Source: Acidobacteriota bacterium
Lineage (GTDB): Bacteria; Acidobacteriota; Holophagae; Holophagales; Holophagaceae
Assembly (NCBI GenBank): GCA_021778785.1
Contig: JAJYBX010000011.1
Location: 1 to 14,702 of the forward strand
Reading direction: 5' to 3'
DNA: 14,702 bases
The notes under the pieces were generated by a model. It did no database searches. It saw nothing but the letters and a program-made list of their open reading frames with translations, and had not been told where the DNA came from. Below are positions 8,101 to 14,702 of this stretch, in pieces (position 1 is the first letter of the stretch; every line of letters starts with the position of its first letter). The position numbers were made by a program, and so were the translations under genes.

Positions 8101-8833
8101 AGGCTCCATGGGGTCCTCGGCGGGCCAGCACGCGGAAAAGGGCCACCGCCGCCGCCGCGGAGACGTTCAGGCTCTCGATGCCGCCGGGCATGGGAATGTG
8201 CAGCAGGCCGTCGCAGCGCTCCCGGATCTTCAGGTGGAGGCCTTCGCCCTCGGCGCCCAGCACCAGCACCGTGGGCCGGTCGAAGGGTTCGTCGAGGTAG
8301 CTGCGGCTGCCCTCCCCCGCCGCCAGGCCGTAGATCCAGGCCCCCGCCTCCTTCAGACCGTCCAGGGCCCGGCCCAGGTTCACCACGCGACAGACCGGCA
8401 CGCGGCCCGCCGTGCCCGCGCTGGCGCGGATCACGGTCTCGTTGACGACCGCGGAGCGGCGTTCGGGCAGGATCACGCCGTCCACGCCCGCGCCTGCAGC
8501 AGAACGCAGGATCGCCCCCAGGTTGTGGGGGTCGGTCACGCCGTCGAGCGCCAGGAACAACGCGGCATCCCCGCGAGCCCGCAGGGATGCCTCCAGATCC
8601 TCGATGGCCGCGTAGGCGAAGGCCCCGCCTTCGCCCAGCACACCTTGATGCCGCTGCCCCTGCGCCTTCCGGTCCAGCGCCTCCATGGGTTCGCGCCGGA
8701 GCACCACCCCCGCGTTGCGGGCGTCGGCGACGAGCCGGGCCACGCGGCCCCAGGCGGCCGGAGCGATCCAGAGGGAGTGCAGCTCGCCCCGGACCAGGGC
8801 CTCCTCGCAGGCGTGGGGGCCCAGGAAGAGCAC
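8099..8833 (-). CDS. rlmB: 23S rRNA (guanosine-2'-O-)-methyltransferase RlmB
   Basis: SPOUT-class methyltransferase of the TrmH/SpoU family; RlmB methylates G2251 in the peptidyl-transferase P loop of 23S rRNA using SAM. The product is 244 residues (E. coli 243). The N-terminal substrate-binding domain (1-75) opens with LFLGPHACEEAL, in the position of the E. coli YGIHAVQALL. The three SPOUT motifs are NLGAILRSAAGA (104-115), VLVLGAEGEGL (189-199) and IPMPGGIESLNVS (213-225). The start is GTG 8833 with GGAG eight bases upstream, one base after the porin stop, so translation is probably coupled. A related TrmH-family specificity cannot be excluded, but length and motifs favour RlmB. Confidence 0.9.
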   Translation of the reverse strand: MLFLGPHACEEALVRGELHSLWIAPAAWGRVARLVADARNAGVVLRREPMEALDRKAQGQRHQGVLGEGGAFAYAAIEDLEASLRARGDAALFLALDGVTDPHNLGAILRSAAGAGVDGVILPERRSAVVNETVIRASAGTAGRVPVCRVVNLGRALDGLKEAGAWIYGLAAGEGSRSYLDEPFDRPTVLVLGAEGEGLHLKIRERCDGLLHIPMPGGIESLNVSAAAAVALFRVLARRGPHGA

Positions 8834-8834
8834 G

Positions 8835-10202
8835 CTAGAAGCTCCGCTTGAAGCCGATGGCCAGCAGGTGCCCCATGCTCTCCAGGCGGGTGCGGCTGCC
8901 CGTGGCGCGGAAGCCCGCGGCACTCCAGACGCCGTCGAGCGTGGTGACATCCTGGTCCTTGGCCTGGCGGTACTGGTAGCCGATGCTCAGTTCGCCCCCC
9001 CACACCCGGTAGCCGGCGCCGAAGGAGAAGGTGGCCTGGCGCGTGCCGCCGAGGAGCGGATCGACCTGCGCCTCGTCCACGGAGGCCTGATCCAGGAAGG
9101 CCCCGGCACGCAGCGTCCAGTCCTTGCCGAGTTCGACCTCCGCCGAGAGTCCGCCGCCCAGGTGCGCCTTGCCCCTGGCCACAGTGGCCGGGGAAGCCGC
9201 GGTCCCGGAGGGCGTATCGAGCTGGGCGAAGCCCGGCACCTGCAGCCCCGCCGCGGTCCAGCGGAGATCGCCCTCCCAGGTGATCATGGAATTGACCCGC
9301 TGGCGCATGCCGATGGACGTCTGCGACGGCAGTTCCAGGCGGCCGCTCCCCGCCACGGGCGTGGCGAGGCCCAGCAGCGTGGCGGCGCGGGTGCCGGTGC
9401 CCAGCAGGGCGGCGCTCATGCCGTCGTTGGCGTAGACGCCGGCCAGGCCTCCGCGGAGGGCGGCGGAGAGGCCGAGATCCGTCCGGTAGCCGGACTGGTG
9501 GGCCAGGCCCAGGGTCCAGCGGGGGCTGATCGCCCAACGGAAACCGAGGCTGTAGCTGGGAACCGTCTTGGTGCCGGTCTCGCCGATCCCCTGTTCAGCG
9601 ACCCCGTTCACGGGATTGGCCGGGGAGGCGGGCTGGGTGGGGTCGAGGGGCACGCCCACGCGGACCGCCGAACCTGATTCGAAGCTCAACCGGGTCGCGC
9701 CCAGCCCCACCCCGACGGAGATGGCCGGCGTGAGGGCCCAGGCGGCCTGGGCCTCCAGACGATGGCCCGAGAGGTCGATCCGATCGCCCATGAAGCGGTT
9801 GGGGGCGTCCGGGGCGAATTCGCCGTGCCGCTGGAACGGGGTGTCGAGCTTCAGGCCCAGCGTGAGGGCCGGCGCCACGCGGAAGGCCGCGCCGAAGCCC
9901 GCGATGCCGCGGTTCCGGTCCGAGCTGTACCAGGTCTTCTGGTTCGATTCGAGGCTCACCTGCGAGGACTGCAGCTCCAGGCCCGCGGCCAGGTAGGCCG
10001 AGCGCGCGTCCCTGAGCGAGGCCAGCAGGGCCGGGTTCGCGCCCGCCGCTTCCAGGCTGTAGCCGTAGGCCACCTGGACGCCGCTGCGGGCGATGCCCAC
10101 GGGATCGGAGGCCGGAAGGGAAACACCCTGGGCCGCCGCCGGCAGGCCCGCCAGGCCCATCGCCAGTCCCGCCCCCATCACAGCTCGGATCCCCTGCCTC
10201 AT
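8835..10202 (-). CDS. FadL/OmpP1/TodX-like outer-membrane transport protein
   Basis: Predicted outer-membrane beta-barrel for uptake of hydrophobic compounds, of the FadL/OmpP1/TodX type. The product is 455 residues from ATG 10202, which has a GAGGCGG site; an in-frame GTG at 10223 lacks one. There is a signal peptide with likely cleavage after PAAA (about residue 24). The N-terminal EAAGANPALLASL (51-63) resembles the NPA segment conserved in FadL proteins. Alternating amphipathic strands follow, and the chain ends in phenylalanine (FKRSF) as barrel substrates of the BAM complex do. The substrate cannot be read from sequence. The rlmB start overlaps its end region almost directly. The specific subfamily is less sure than the barrel itself. 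Confidence 0.8.
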   Translation of the reverse strand: MRQGIRAVMGAGLAMGLAGLPAAAQGVSLPASDPVGIARSGVQVAYGYSLEAAGANPALLASLRDARSAYLAAGLELQSSQVSLESNQKTWYSSDRNRGIAGFGAAFRVAPALTLGLKLDTPFQRHGEFAPDAPNRFMGDRIDLSGHRLEAQAAWALTPAISVGVGLGATRLSFESGSAVRVGVPLDPTQPASPANPVNGVAEQGIGETGTKTVPSYSLGFRWAISPRWTLGLAHQSGYRTDLGLSAALRGGLAGVYANDGMSAALLGTGTRAATLLGLATPVAGSGRLELPSQTSIGMRQRVNSMITWEGDLRWTAAGLQVPGFAQLDTPSGTAASPATVARGKAHLGGGLSAEVELGKDWTLRAGAFLDQASVDEAQVDPLLGGTRQATFSFGAGYRVWGGELSIGYQYRQAKDQDVTTLDGVWSAAGFRATGSRTRLESMGHLLAIGFKRSF

Positions 10203-10232
10203 GCCACCGCCTCTCGAAGTCACTTCCCATGA

Positions 10233-10264
10233 ATGGCCCGAACCCGGGAAGGGTTCACGGCCAT
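10233..10264. other. Extended inverted repeat between the small membrane protein and porin genes
   Basis: ATGGCC / GGCCAT (6 bp) encloses GAACCC / GGGTTC (6 bp), separated by a small internal loop, around a 5-base loop. It sits 42 bases after the 10306 stop and 31 bases before the porin start. No U-run follows on either strand. It may be a weak terminator, mRNA stabiliser or protein-binding palindrome. Confidence 0.45.
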
Positions 10265-10305
10265 CCCTCCAGCATCGCCAAAAGGGGGCGGGATACCAAG
10301 CCGAA

Positions 10306-10596
10306 TCAGCGGTCGGAGTCGCCCATGACCCGCACGAGCAGGCGGTCCACCAGCTCCCACACTTCCACCAGGGCCGCCAGGCACATCACCAGCCCCAGCC
10401 CCATCGCCAGGGCCCGGCCCCAGGCCCCCACGGCCAGCCGGCAGAGGTCGGGCCAGTGCCAGAACATCGAGGGGAGCCTCAACCGCCCGTAGAACGCCAG
10501 GGTGGACAGGAGCATCCCACCCCAGAGCAGGTAGAAGAAGCGCAGGGCTCGGAGGAGGAGGTCCCAGCCGAAGGGACGCGGACGGGGGGCGGGCAT
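10306..10596 (-). CDS. Small two-helix membrane protein, function unknown
   Basis: A 96-residue protein if it starts at ATG 10596. A TTG three codons upstream (10605) is also possible, and neither has a clear Shine-Dalgarno. The N-terminus is Pro/Arg-rich and is followed by two hydrophobic segments at about 15-38 and 60-83, joined by a Trp-rich stretch (PSMFWHWPDLC). The tail is charged (DRLLVRVMGDSDR). I do not recognise a family. It begins 10-19 bases after the TSUP permease stop, so the two are probably translated from one message and may act together. The opposite strand in this stretch reads as low-complexity Gln/Pro/His sequence and is not credible as a gene. Confidence 0.6.
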   Translation of the reverse strand: MPAPRPRPFGWDLLLRALRFFYLLWGGMLLSTLAFYGRLRLPSMFWHWPDLCRLAVGAWGRALAMGLGLVMCLAALVEVWELVDRLLVRVMGDSDR

Positions 10597-10615
10597 GGGG
10601 GACAAGGATACCCGG

Positions 10616-11395
10616 TCAGGGGGTTCCGCGAAGGACCTGCCATCCGAGTCGGAGGATGAGGACCCCCACCACCCCGATGAACACCATCCGCACCCAGCGG
10701 CTCCCGCGGGTGAGGGCCACGTGGGCGCCCAGGTAGCCGCCGGCGCCGTTGGCCACGGCCATGCTCAGGGCCACCACCGGCAGCCAGCTGCCCCGCAGGA
10801 CGAAGAGGCCCATGGCCGTGATGTTGGAGGCCCAGTTGACGGCCTTGGCCAGGGCCGAGGACCGCAGGAAGTCGAACCCGAGCACCGCCACGAAGAGGAA
10901 GATCAGCACCGAACCCGTGCCGGGCCCGAAGAACCCGTCGTAGAAGCCCAGCCCCACGCTGATCAGCGCGGCCAGCCCGCGCTGGTGGGTCAGTCCGAAA
11001 CGGGGGGCGTGCAGGCTGCCCAGGTCGGGCTTGAGGAGGGTGAAGGCCAGCATGGCCACCAGCAGGCCCAGCATGAGGGGCCGCAGGAAATCCCCGTGCA
11101 TGTGGTAGGTGAGCCAGACGCCGCCGGCCGAGCCCAGCCCCGAGGCCACCACGGGCAGCACCATCTCCCGCCAGTCCAGGGCCTTGGCCCGCACGAACTT
11201 GCCCGCCGCCAGGGTGGTGCCGGTCACGGCCACCACCTTGTTGGTGCCCAGCAGCGTGGGCAGCGGTGTGCCCGCGGGCAGGCCCAGCAGCAGGGCCGGC
11301 ACCGTGATGAGCCCCCCGCCCCCCACCACCGCGTCGATGAAGCCCGCCAGCAGCGCGGCGAGCATGAGGAGGAGGAGGACGGGCAGGGAAGGCAA
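10616..11395 (-). CDS. TSUP-family (TauE/SafE, YfcA-like) membrane permease
   Basis: Inner-membrane protein of the sulfite exporter TauE/SafE family, which includes transporters proposed for sulfite, sulfoacetate and other organosulfur anions; the substrate here is unknown. The product is 259 residues and very hydrophobic, with about eight predicted helices. It shows the duplicated family signature: GFIDAVVGGGGLITVPAL (18-35) followed by LLGTNK (48-53), and GFYDGFFGPGTGS (150-162). These are closest in memory to E. coli YfcA. The start is TTG 11395, chosen because GAGG lies seven bases upstream and no better start exists. It has a 68-base gap from the lipoprotein gene and a near-zero gap to the small membrane protein. 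Confidence 0.88.
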   Translation of the reverse strand: MPSLPVLLLLMLAALLAGFIDAVVGGGGLITVPALLLGLPAGTPLPTLLGTNKVVAVTGTTLAAGKFVRAKALDWREMVLPVVASGLGSAGGVWLTYHMHGDFLRPLMLGLLVAMLAFTLLKPDLGSLHAPRFGLTHQRGLAALISVGLGFYDGFFGPGTGSVLIFLFVAVLGFDFLRSSALAKAVNWASNITAMGLFVLRGSWLPVVALSMAVANGAGGYLGAHVALTRGSRWVRMVFIGVVGVLILRLGWQVLRGTP

Positions 11396-11463
11396 GATCG
11401 GACCTCGGAAGCAGGCGTCGGGCCCGGATTCCGTACGGCCGACCTAGGGCATCCTAGCAAGCC

Positions 11464-12192
11464 CTACCGGGCGCGGAAATCGAACTGGAAGGTCTGCGGG
11501 CCCAGGGGGAGCCGGAGCGCCACCGTGCCGGCCCTCCGCGCGTCGAGGTGGAACACCACCTTCCCCCGCAGGCCGTAGCCGGGGTCCAGGGTGGTCTTCC
11601 GGACGCAGTCCTCCTCCCAGTGACGCCGCTGGCCCGCGAGCCCCGAGAGGCGCGCGTCCGATTGCCGGTCCGCCGCATCCATGTCGCGATAGGTCTCCCG
11701 GTGGTCCTGGCGCACCTCCCGCTGTTCCCGGGCGCTCCGCTGGGTGCTGGCCGAGAGGGCGTCCCCCAGGTCCGCCAGGAGGAAGATCCCCCGGAAGGCG
11801 TTGGTGGTCCCCTTCGTGGCCTGTTCCGCGGCGCTGGCCCGCCCGAGCTGCTGGATCATCACTTCCGGATCCACCGCCGCATACTCCCGCGGCGCCAGGG
11901 AGCCCTCGGGCAGCCCGCCCAGCACGCACTGGAACTGTTCCGGCGCCACGAGTACGGGTGCCGTCCCGCGATTGGCCACCACCACGTCGAACAGCAGGGC
12001 GCCGGGACCGGCCTCCTCGAAGGCTGCCCGGACCTCCAGGCCGCCCTGCGCCTCCTTCAGGTAGGCCTTCCCCCGCAGCCAGCGGTCCACCGGTTGCACC
12101 GGCTGGAGCTGCGGGTTGGGCTCCGGCGGCCGGACACAGCCGGCCAGGAGGCCGAACAGCAGGGCTGGAAGAAGGCGAGCCGTGGGGCGCAT
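11464..12192 (-). CDS. Predicted lipoprotein, function unknown
   Basis: A 242-residue protein starting at ATG 12192, with AGG a few bases upstream. A lipobox, LLAGC, places the lipidated cysteine at residue 19, so it is exported and membrane-anchored. A short Pro-rich linker (21-36) follows, then a probable beta-rich domain (LLFDVVVANRGTAPVLV at 67-83). Next is a very charged, helix-prone stretch with many Arg, Glu, Asp and Gln (about 148-195), and a final beta segment ending in FQFDFRAR. Cys89 and Cys196 could form a disulfide. I recognise no family. The VVANRG-APVLV segment resembles immunoglobulin-like or DUF4352-type extracytoplasmic folds, which is a weak guess. It lies 76 bases after frr on the same strand. 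Confidence 0.8.
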   Translation of the reverse strand: MRPTARLLPALLFGLLAGCVRPPEPNPQLQPVQPVDRWLRGKAYLKEAQGGLEVRAAFEEAGPGALLFDVVVANRGTAPVLVAPEQFQCVLGGLPEGSLAPREYAAVDPEVMIQQLGRASAAEQATKGTTNAFRGIFLLADLGDALSASTQRSAREQREVRQDHRETYRDMDAADRQSDARLSGLAGQRRHWEEDCVRKTTLDPGYGLRGKVVFHLDARRAGTVALRLPLGPQTFQFDFRAR

Positions 12193-12268
12193 GGGGACCT
12201 GTCGCGGAAGTTCCGGCTCCCATCATGCCGCAGACCACCGCGCGGCAGAACCCGGGACCCGGCGAGGG

Positions 12269-12838
12269 TCAGACTTTGAGGATCTCGGCTTCCTTGTGCT
12301 TGAGGGCCTCGTCCACGTCCTTGATGTGGGCGTCGGTGAGCTTCTGGATGTCCTCCAGGGCCTTCTTGGCGGCGTCCTCGGAGAGGTGGACCGCCTTGTC
12401 CTTCTCCAGCTTCTTCACGTCCTCGTTGGCATCGCGGCGGATGTTGCGGATGCCGGTCTTGATCTCCTCGCCCAGCCGGTGCAGCACCTTCACCAGCTCC
12501 CGGCGGCGCTCCTCCGTGAGCATGGGGATGGGCAGGCGGATGACGTTGCCGTCGTTGGAGGGGTTGATGCCCAGCTCGGACTTCAGGATGGCGGTCTCCA
12601 CGGCCTTGATGGCGCTCTTGTCGAAGGGCGTCACCACCAGCATCCCGGACTCGGGCACCGACACCGTGCCCATCTGGTTGAGGGGCACCATGGATCCGTA
12701 GTACTCCACATGCACGTTGTCCAGGAGGCTCGCATTGGCGCGGCCCGTGCGGATGGTGGCCATCTCCTTCTTGAGCGCGTCGAGGGAGCCGTGCATCCGG
12801 CGCTTGGTTTCCTGGAGGATGGAATCGGGGGTGGCCAT
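12269..12838 (-). CDS. frr: Ribosome recycling factor
   Basis: With EF-G, this factor splits the post-termination ribosome for reuse. The product is 189 residues (E. coli 185). RTGRANASLLDNVHVEYYG (31-49) and EERRRELVKVLH match the family, with the two-domain coiled-coil/beta-barrel layout and the conserved NIRRDAN region. The start is ATG 12838 with GAGGT upstream. It is not preceded by pyrH or tsf, its usual partners: upstream lies a divergent hydrolase gene, so frr must have its own promoter here. A TATAAA lies about 30 bases before the start. Confidence 0.97.
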   Translation of the reverse strand: MATPDSILQETKRRMHGSLDALKKEMATIRTGRANASLLDNVHVEYYGSMVPLNQMGTVSVPESGMLVVTPFDKSAIKAVETAILKSELGINPSNDGNVIRLPIPMLTEERRRELVKVLHRLGEEIKTGIRNIRRDANEDVKKLEKDKAVHLSEDAAKKALEDIQKLTDAHIKDVDEALKHKEAEILKV

Positions 12839-12866
12839 GGGAACCTCATCAAGGCGGAAGCTCTCT

Positions 12867-12872
12867 TTTATA
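12867..12872 (-). promoter_or_regulatory. Candidate -10 box for frr
   Basis: TATAAA on the minus strand, about 29 bases ahead of the frr start, gives a leader of about 22 bases that carries the ribosome site. No good -35 lies 16-18 bases upstream. Location in the short divergent spacer makes a promoter necessary. Confidence 0.4.
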
Positions 12873-12897
12873 CCGCGCCGGAGGGCTTGGCTAGGCG

Positions 12898-12906
12898 TGC
12901 TAGAGT
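12898..12906 (+). promoter_or_regulatory. Candidate extended -10 for the secreted hydrolase gene
   Basis: TGCTAGAGT fits a TGN plus TAGAGT extended -10, about 26 bases before the ATG at 12932. No clear -35 is seen. It would give a short leader with GAGGT as ribosome site. Confidence 0.35.
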
Positions 12907-12931
12907 GGGGCACTCCAGCCCAGAGGTCCCC

Positions 12932-13816
12932 ATGCGCCCTGCCCGCCTGATGGTTCCCCTCGCCCTCGTGGCCCTGGCCGCCCCGGTCCAGGCCGCGAAC
13001 CGGGTCTCCGATCCCTCCGCCACCGAGATGAGCCTCACCACCCCCGACGGCTTCGTGGTGAAGGGCACCCTGGCCCTGCCCCCCGCCAAGGGCAAGGTGC
13101 CCGTGGTGATCCTGGCCCACCAGTTCCACGCCGACCGCGCCGGCTGGGCGCCCCTCGCCGAGAAGCTCCATGCCCGGGGCATCGGCACCCTCGCCCTGGA
13201 CCTCCGCGGCCACGGCGCCAGCACCCAGAAGGCCGGTGCCGAGGTGAAGGTCACGGACGACTTCGCTGCTTCCGCCAAGGCCGTGGGTTTCGACCAGATC
13301 CCCGCCGATCTGGCGCAGGCCGCGACCTGGGTCCGCAAGCAGCATGGCGTGGATGGCCGGCGCATCGGCCTGGCTGGCGCCAGCGTGGGCGCCTTCGCGG
13401 CGATCCTCGCCGAGCCCCAGGTCCATCCCGTGGCCGTCCTGAGCCTCAGCCCGGCGGGCAATGTGGCCTTCGGCGACCACGCGGCGGCCGACCTCAAGGC
13501 CGCCGTGCTCAAGGGCCAGGCCTCCGTGCTGGTCCTGGCCGCCGCGGATGACAAGGGCGCCTTCGACAACGCCCAGGCCATCAAGGGCCTGCCCGGCGTG
13601 GAGGTCCTGGCCAGCGAGGGCAAGGCCCACGGCTTCGACTTCTTCAAGGACCGCACGGACACCATGGCCGTCTTCTTCGGCGAGTACCTGACCTACCACC
13701 ACACGGGTCAGGTCCGCGCCGCCGGGAAGAAGGCCGAGGGCAAGCCCGGCGACGGGAAGACCGTCATCAACGAGAAGACCCTGGCCGAGAAGAAGGCCGC
13801 GGAAGCCACCAAGTAG
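12932..13816 (+). CDS. Secreted alpha/beta hydrolase (dienelactone hydrolase-like)
   Basis: Predicted exported serine hydrolase of 294 residues; the substrate is unknown. The start is ATG 12932 with GAGGT upstream. The signal peptide covers residues 1-21 with a likely cut after VQA. An alpha/beta hydrolase domain follows: HQFHADR near residue 63 probably forms the oxyanion region, LALDLRGHGAS is at 87-97, the nucleophile elbow GASVG places Ser151 as catalytic, Asp205 or Asp206 is in the acid position, and His232 is in KAHGF. The layout resembles dienelactone hydrolase and acyl-peptidase-type esterases. A Lys/Ala/Glu/Gly-rich tail (about 262-294) follows the domain. It is read divergently from frr and converges on aceA. 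Confidence 0.88.
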   Translation: MRPARLMVPLALVALAAPVQAANRVSDPSATEMSLTTPDGFVVKGTLALPPAKGKVPVVILAHQFHADRAGWAPLAEKLHARGIGTLALDLRGHGASTQKAGAEVKVTDDFAASAKAVGFDQIPADLAQAATWVRKQHGVDGRRIGLAGASVGAFAAILAEPQVHPVAVLSLSPAGNVAFGDHAAADLKAAVLKGQASVLVLAAADDKGAFDNAQAIKGLPGVEVLASEGKAHGFDFFKDRTDTMAVFFGEYLTYHHTGQVRAAGKKAEGKPGDGKTVINEKTLAEKKAAEATK

Positions 13817-13855
13817 CCCCCGCGGCCCACAACCTACTGCCCATGGCCCACGGCC
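13817..13855. other. Short convergent spacer without clear terminator
   Basis: This is the 39 bases between the hydrolase and aceA stops. It holds repeated GCCCA-type words, but I see no stable inverted repeat or U-tract on either strand. Confidence 0.4.
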
Positions 13856-14702
13856 CTAATGGAACTGCTGGGCTTCGGTGGAGCCGACCAGGGCCAGGGT
13901 GGAGGCCAGCCCGCCGCTGACGGCCTGGGCCACCTCGTCGAAGTAGCCCGTGCCGACCTCGCGCTGGTGCTTCGTGGCCGTGTAGCCCTCAGCCTCGGCG
14001 GCGAACTCCGCCTCCTGCAGGCGGGAATAGGCGGCCATGCCCTCGTCCCGGTAGCCGCGGGCCAGCTGAAACATGCCGTGGTTCAGGCTGTGGAAGCCCG
14101 CCAGGGTCACGAACTGGTACCGGTAGCCCATCGCCCCCAGTTCCTGCTGGAAGGTGGCGATCTCGGCATCCGAGAGCTTCTTCTTCCAGTTGAAGGAGGG
14201 CGAGCAGTTGTAGGCCAGCAGCTTGCCGGGGAACTCGGCGTGGACGCCCTCGGCGAACGCCCGCGCCTCCGCCAGGTCCGGCGTGGAGGTCTCGCACCAG
14301 ATGAGGTCCGCGTAGGGCGCGTAGGCCTTCGCCCGGGCGATGGCCATGTCCAGGCCGCCGGTGATGCGGTGGAAGCCCTCGGGCGTGCGCTCGCCCGTGA
14401 GGAAGGGCCGGTCCCGCTCGTCCACGTCGGAGGTGATGAGCCGCGCGGAGTCGGCGTCCGTGCGGGCGATGACGAGGGTGGGCACGTCCAGCACGTCCGC
14501 CGCCAGGCGGGCCGCCACGAGGGTGCGGATGAAGTGGCCCGTGGGGATGAGCACCTTGCCCCCCAGGTGGCCGCACTTCTTCTCGCTGGAGAGCTGGTCC
14601 TCGAAGTGGACGCCCGCGGCGCCGGCCTCGATCATGCCCTTCATCAGCTCGAAGGCGTTGAGGGGACCGCCGAAGCCCGCCTCGGCGTCGGCCACGATGG
14701 GC
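13856..14702 (-). CDS. aceA: Isocitrate lyase, 5' part outside window
   Basis: Cleaves isocitrate to succinate and glyoxylate in the glyoxylate shunt, letting the cell grow on acetate or fatty acids. The C-terminal 281 or so residues are present (whole protein about 430). The reading frame is open to the right edge, beginning [12 protein letters not shown], so the apparent GTG near 14695 is internal. The catalytic [11 protein letters not shown] motif is intact, as are [33 protein letters not shown] and the NCSPSFNW loop. The C-terminus [13 protein letters not shown]...GSTEAQQFH closely follows the bacterial AceA type (E. coli-like). Prpb-like 2-methylisocitrate lyase is excluded by these motifs. 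The FadL-like porin nearby would fit fatty-acid use, but a link is inference. Confidence 0.97.
   Translation of the reverse strand, partial: PIVADAEAGFGGPLNAFELMKGMIEAGAAGVHFEDQLSSEKKCGHLGGKVLIPTGHFIRTLVAARLAADVLDVPTLVIARTDADSARLITSDVDERDRPFLTGERTPEGFHRITGGLDMAIARAKAYAPYADLIWCETSTPDLAEARAFAEGVHAEFPGKLLAYNCSPSFNWKKKLSDAEIATFQQELGAMGYRYQFVTLAGFHSLNHGMFQLARGYRDEGMAAYSRLQEAEFAAEAEGYTATKHQREVGTGYFDEVAQAVSGGLASTLALVGSTEAQQFH

Noticed and set aside
9762..11578. Plus-strand Gln/His/Pro/Gly-rich open frames opposite the porin, small protein and permease genes
   Set aside because: They are low-complexity, collagen-like translations typical of shadow frames, and the opposite strand gives coherent membrane proteins.
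12839..13702. Minus-strand open frame extending frr upstream through the hydrolase gene
   Set aside because: It is antisense to a recognisable hydrolase. The true frr start at 12838 has a ribosome site, and the family length fits.

Overview
The window is GC-rich chromosomal DNA from a Gram-negative bacterium. It carries an outer-membrane barrel of the FadL/OmpP1 type, a lipoprotein, and a conserved translation and transcription cluster. Base composition, protein sequences and an 8-cysteine insert in RpoB make me favour Acidobacteriota (Holophaga/Geothrix-like). That assignment is inference from memory, not a search result. No mobile element, CRISPR array, phage gene or defence system was seen; most of the window is core genome.

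Bases 1-7917, all on the minus strand, form the tRNA-tuf-secE-nusG-rplKAJL-rpoB cluster. In transcription order it reads tRNA-Tyr, tRNA-Gly, tRNA-Thr, tuf, rpmG, tRNA-Trp, secE, nusG, rplK, rplA, rplJ, rplL, rpoB. rpoB runs off the left edge of the window. The order matches the E. coli tyrU-glyT-thrT-tufB-secE-nusG-rplKAJL-rpoB block, with rpmG and tRNA-Trp added. Control appears to sit in the spacers: a strong-looking promoter ahead of tRNA-Tyr, an intrinsic-terminator-like hairpin between tRNA-Trp and secE, a terminator plus AT-rich promoter-like island between nusG and rplK, hairpins between rplK and rplA, and a 311-base hairpin-containing spacer between rplL and rpoB.

Bases 8099-12838, also minus strand, read as frr (ribosome recycling factor), a lipoprotein of unknown function, a TSUP-family permease, a small two-helix membrane protein, a FadL-like porin, and rlmB (23S rRNA Gm2251 methyltransferase). 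Spacing is tight between the permease and the small protein and between the porin and rlmB, so parts of this run are probably cotranscribed. At 12932 a secreted alpha/beta hydrolase is read divergently from frr. It converges on the 3' end of aceA (isocitrate lyase, glyoxylate shunt), which enters from the right edge.

The most notable observations are the predicted zinc-binding insert in the N-terminal part of RpoB, the terminator-like element just ahead of secE-nusG with no visible promoter after it, and the rearranged spacing of the ribosomal-protein genes: almost no rplJ leader, but a long rplK-rplA spacer.
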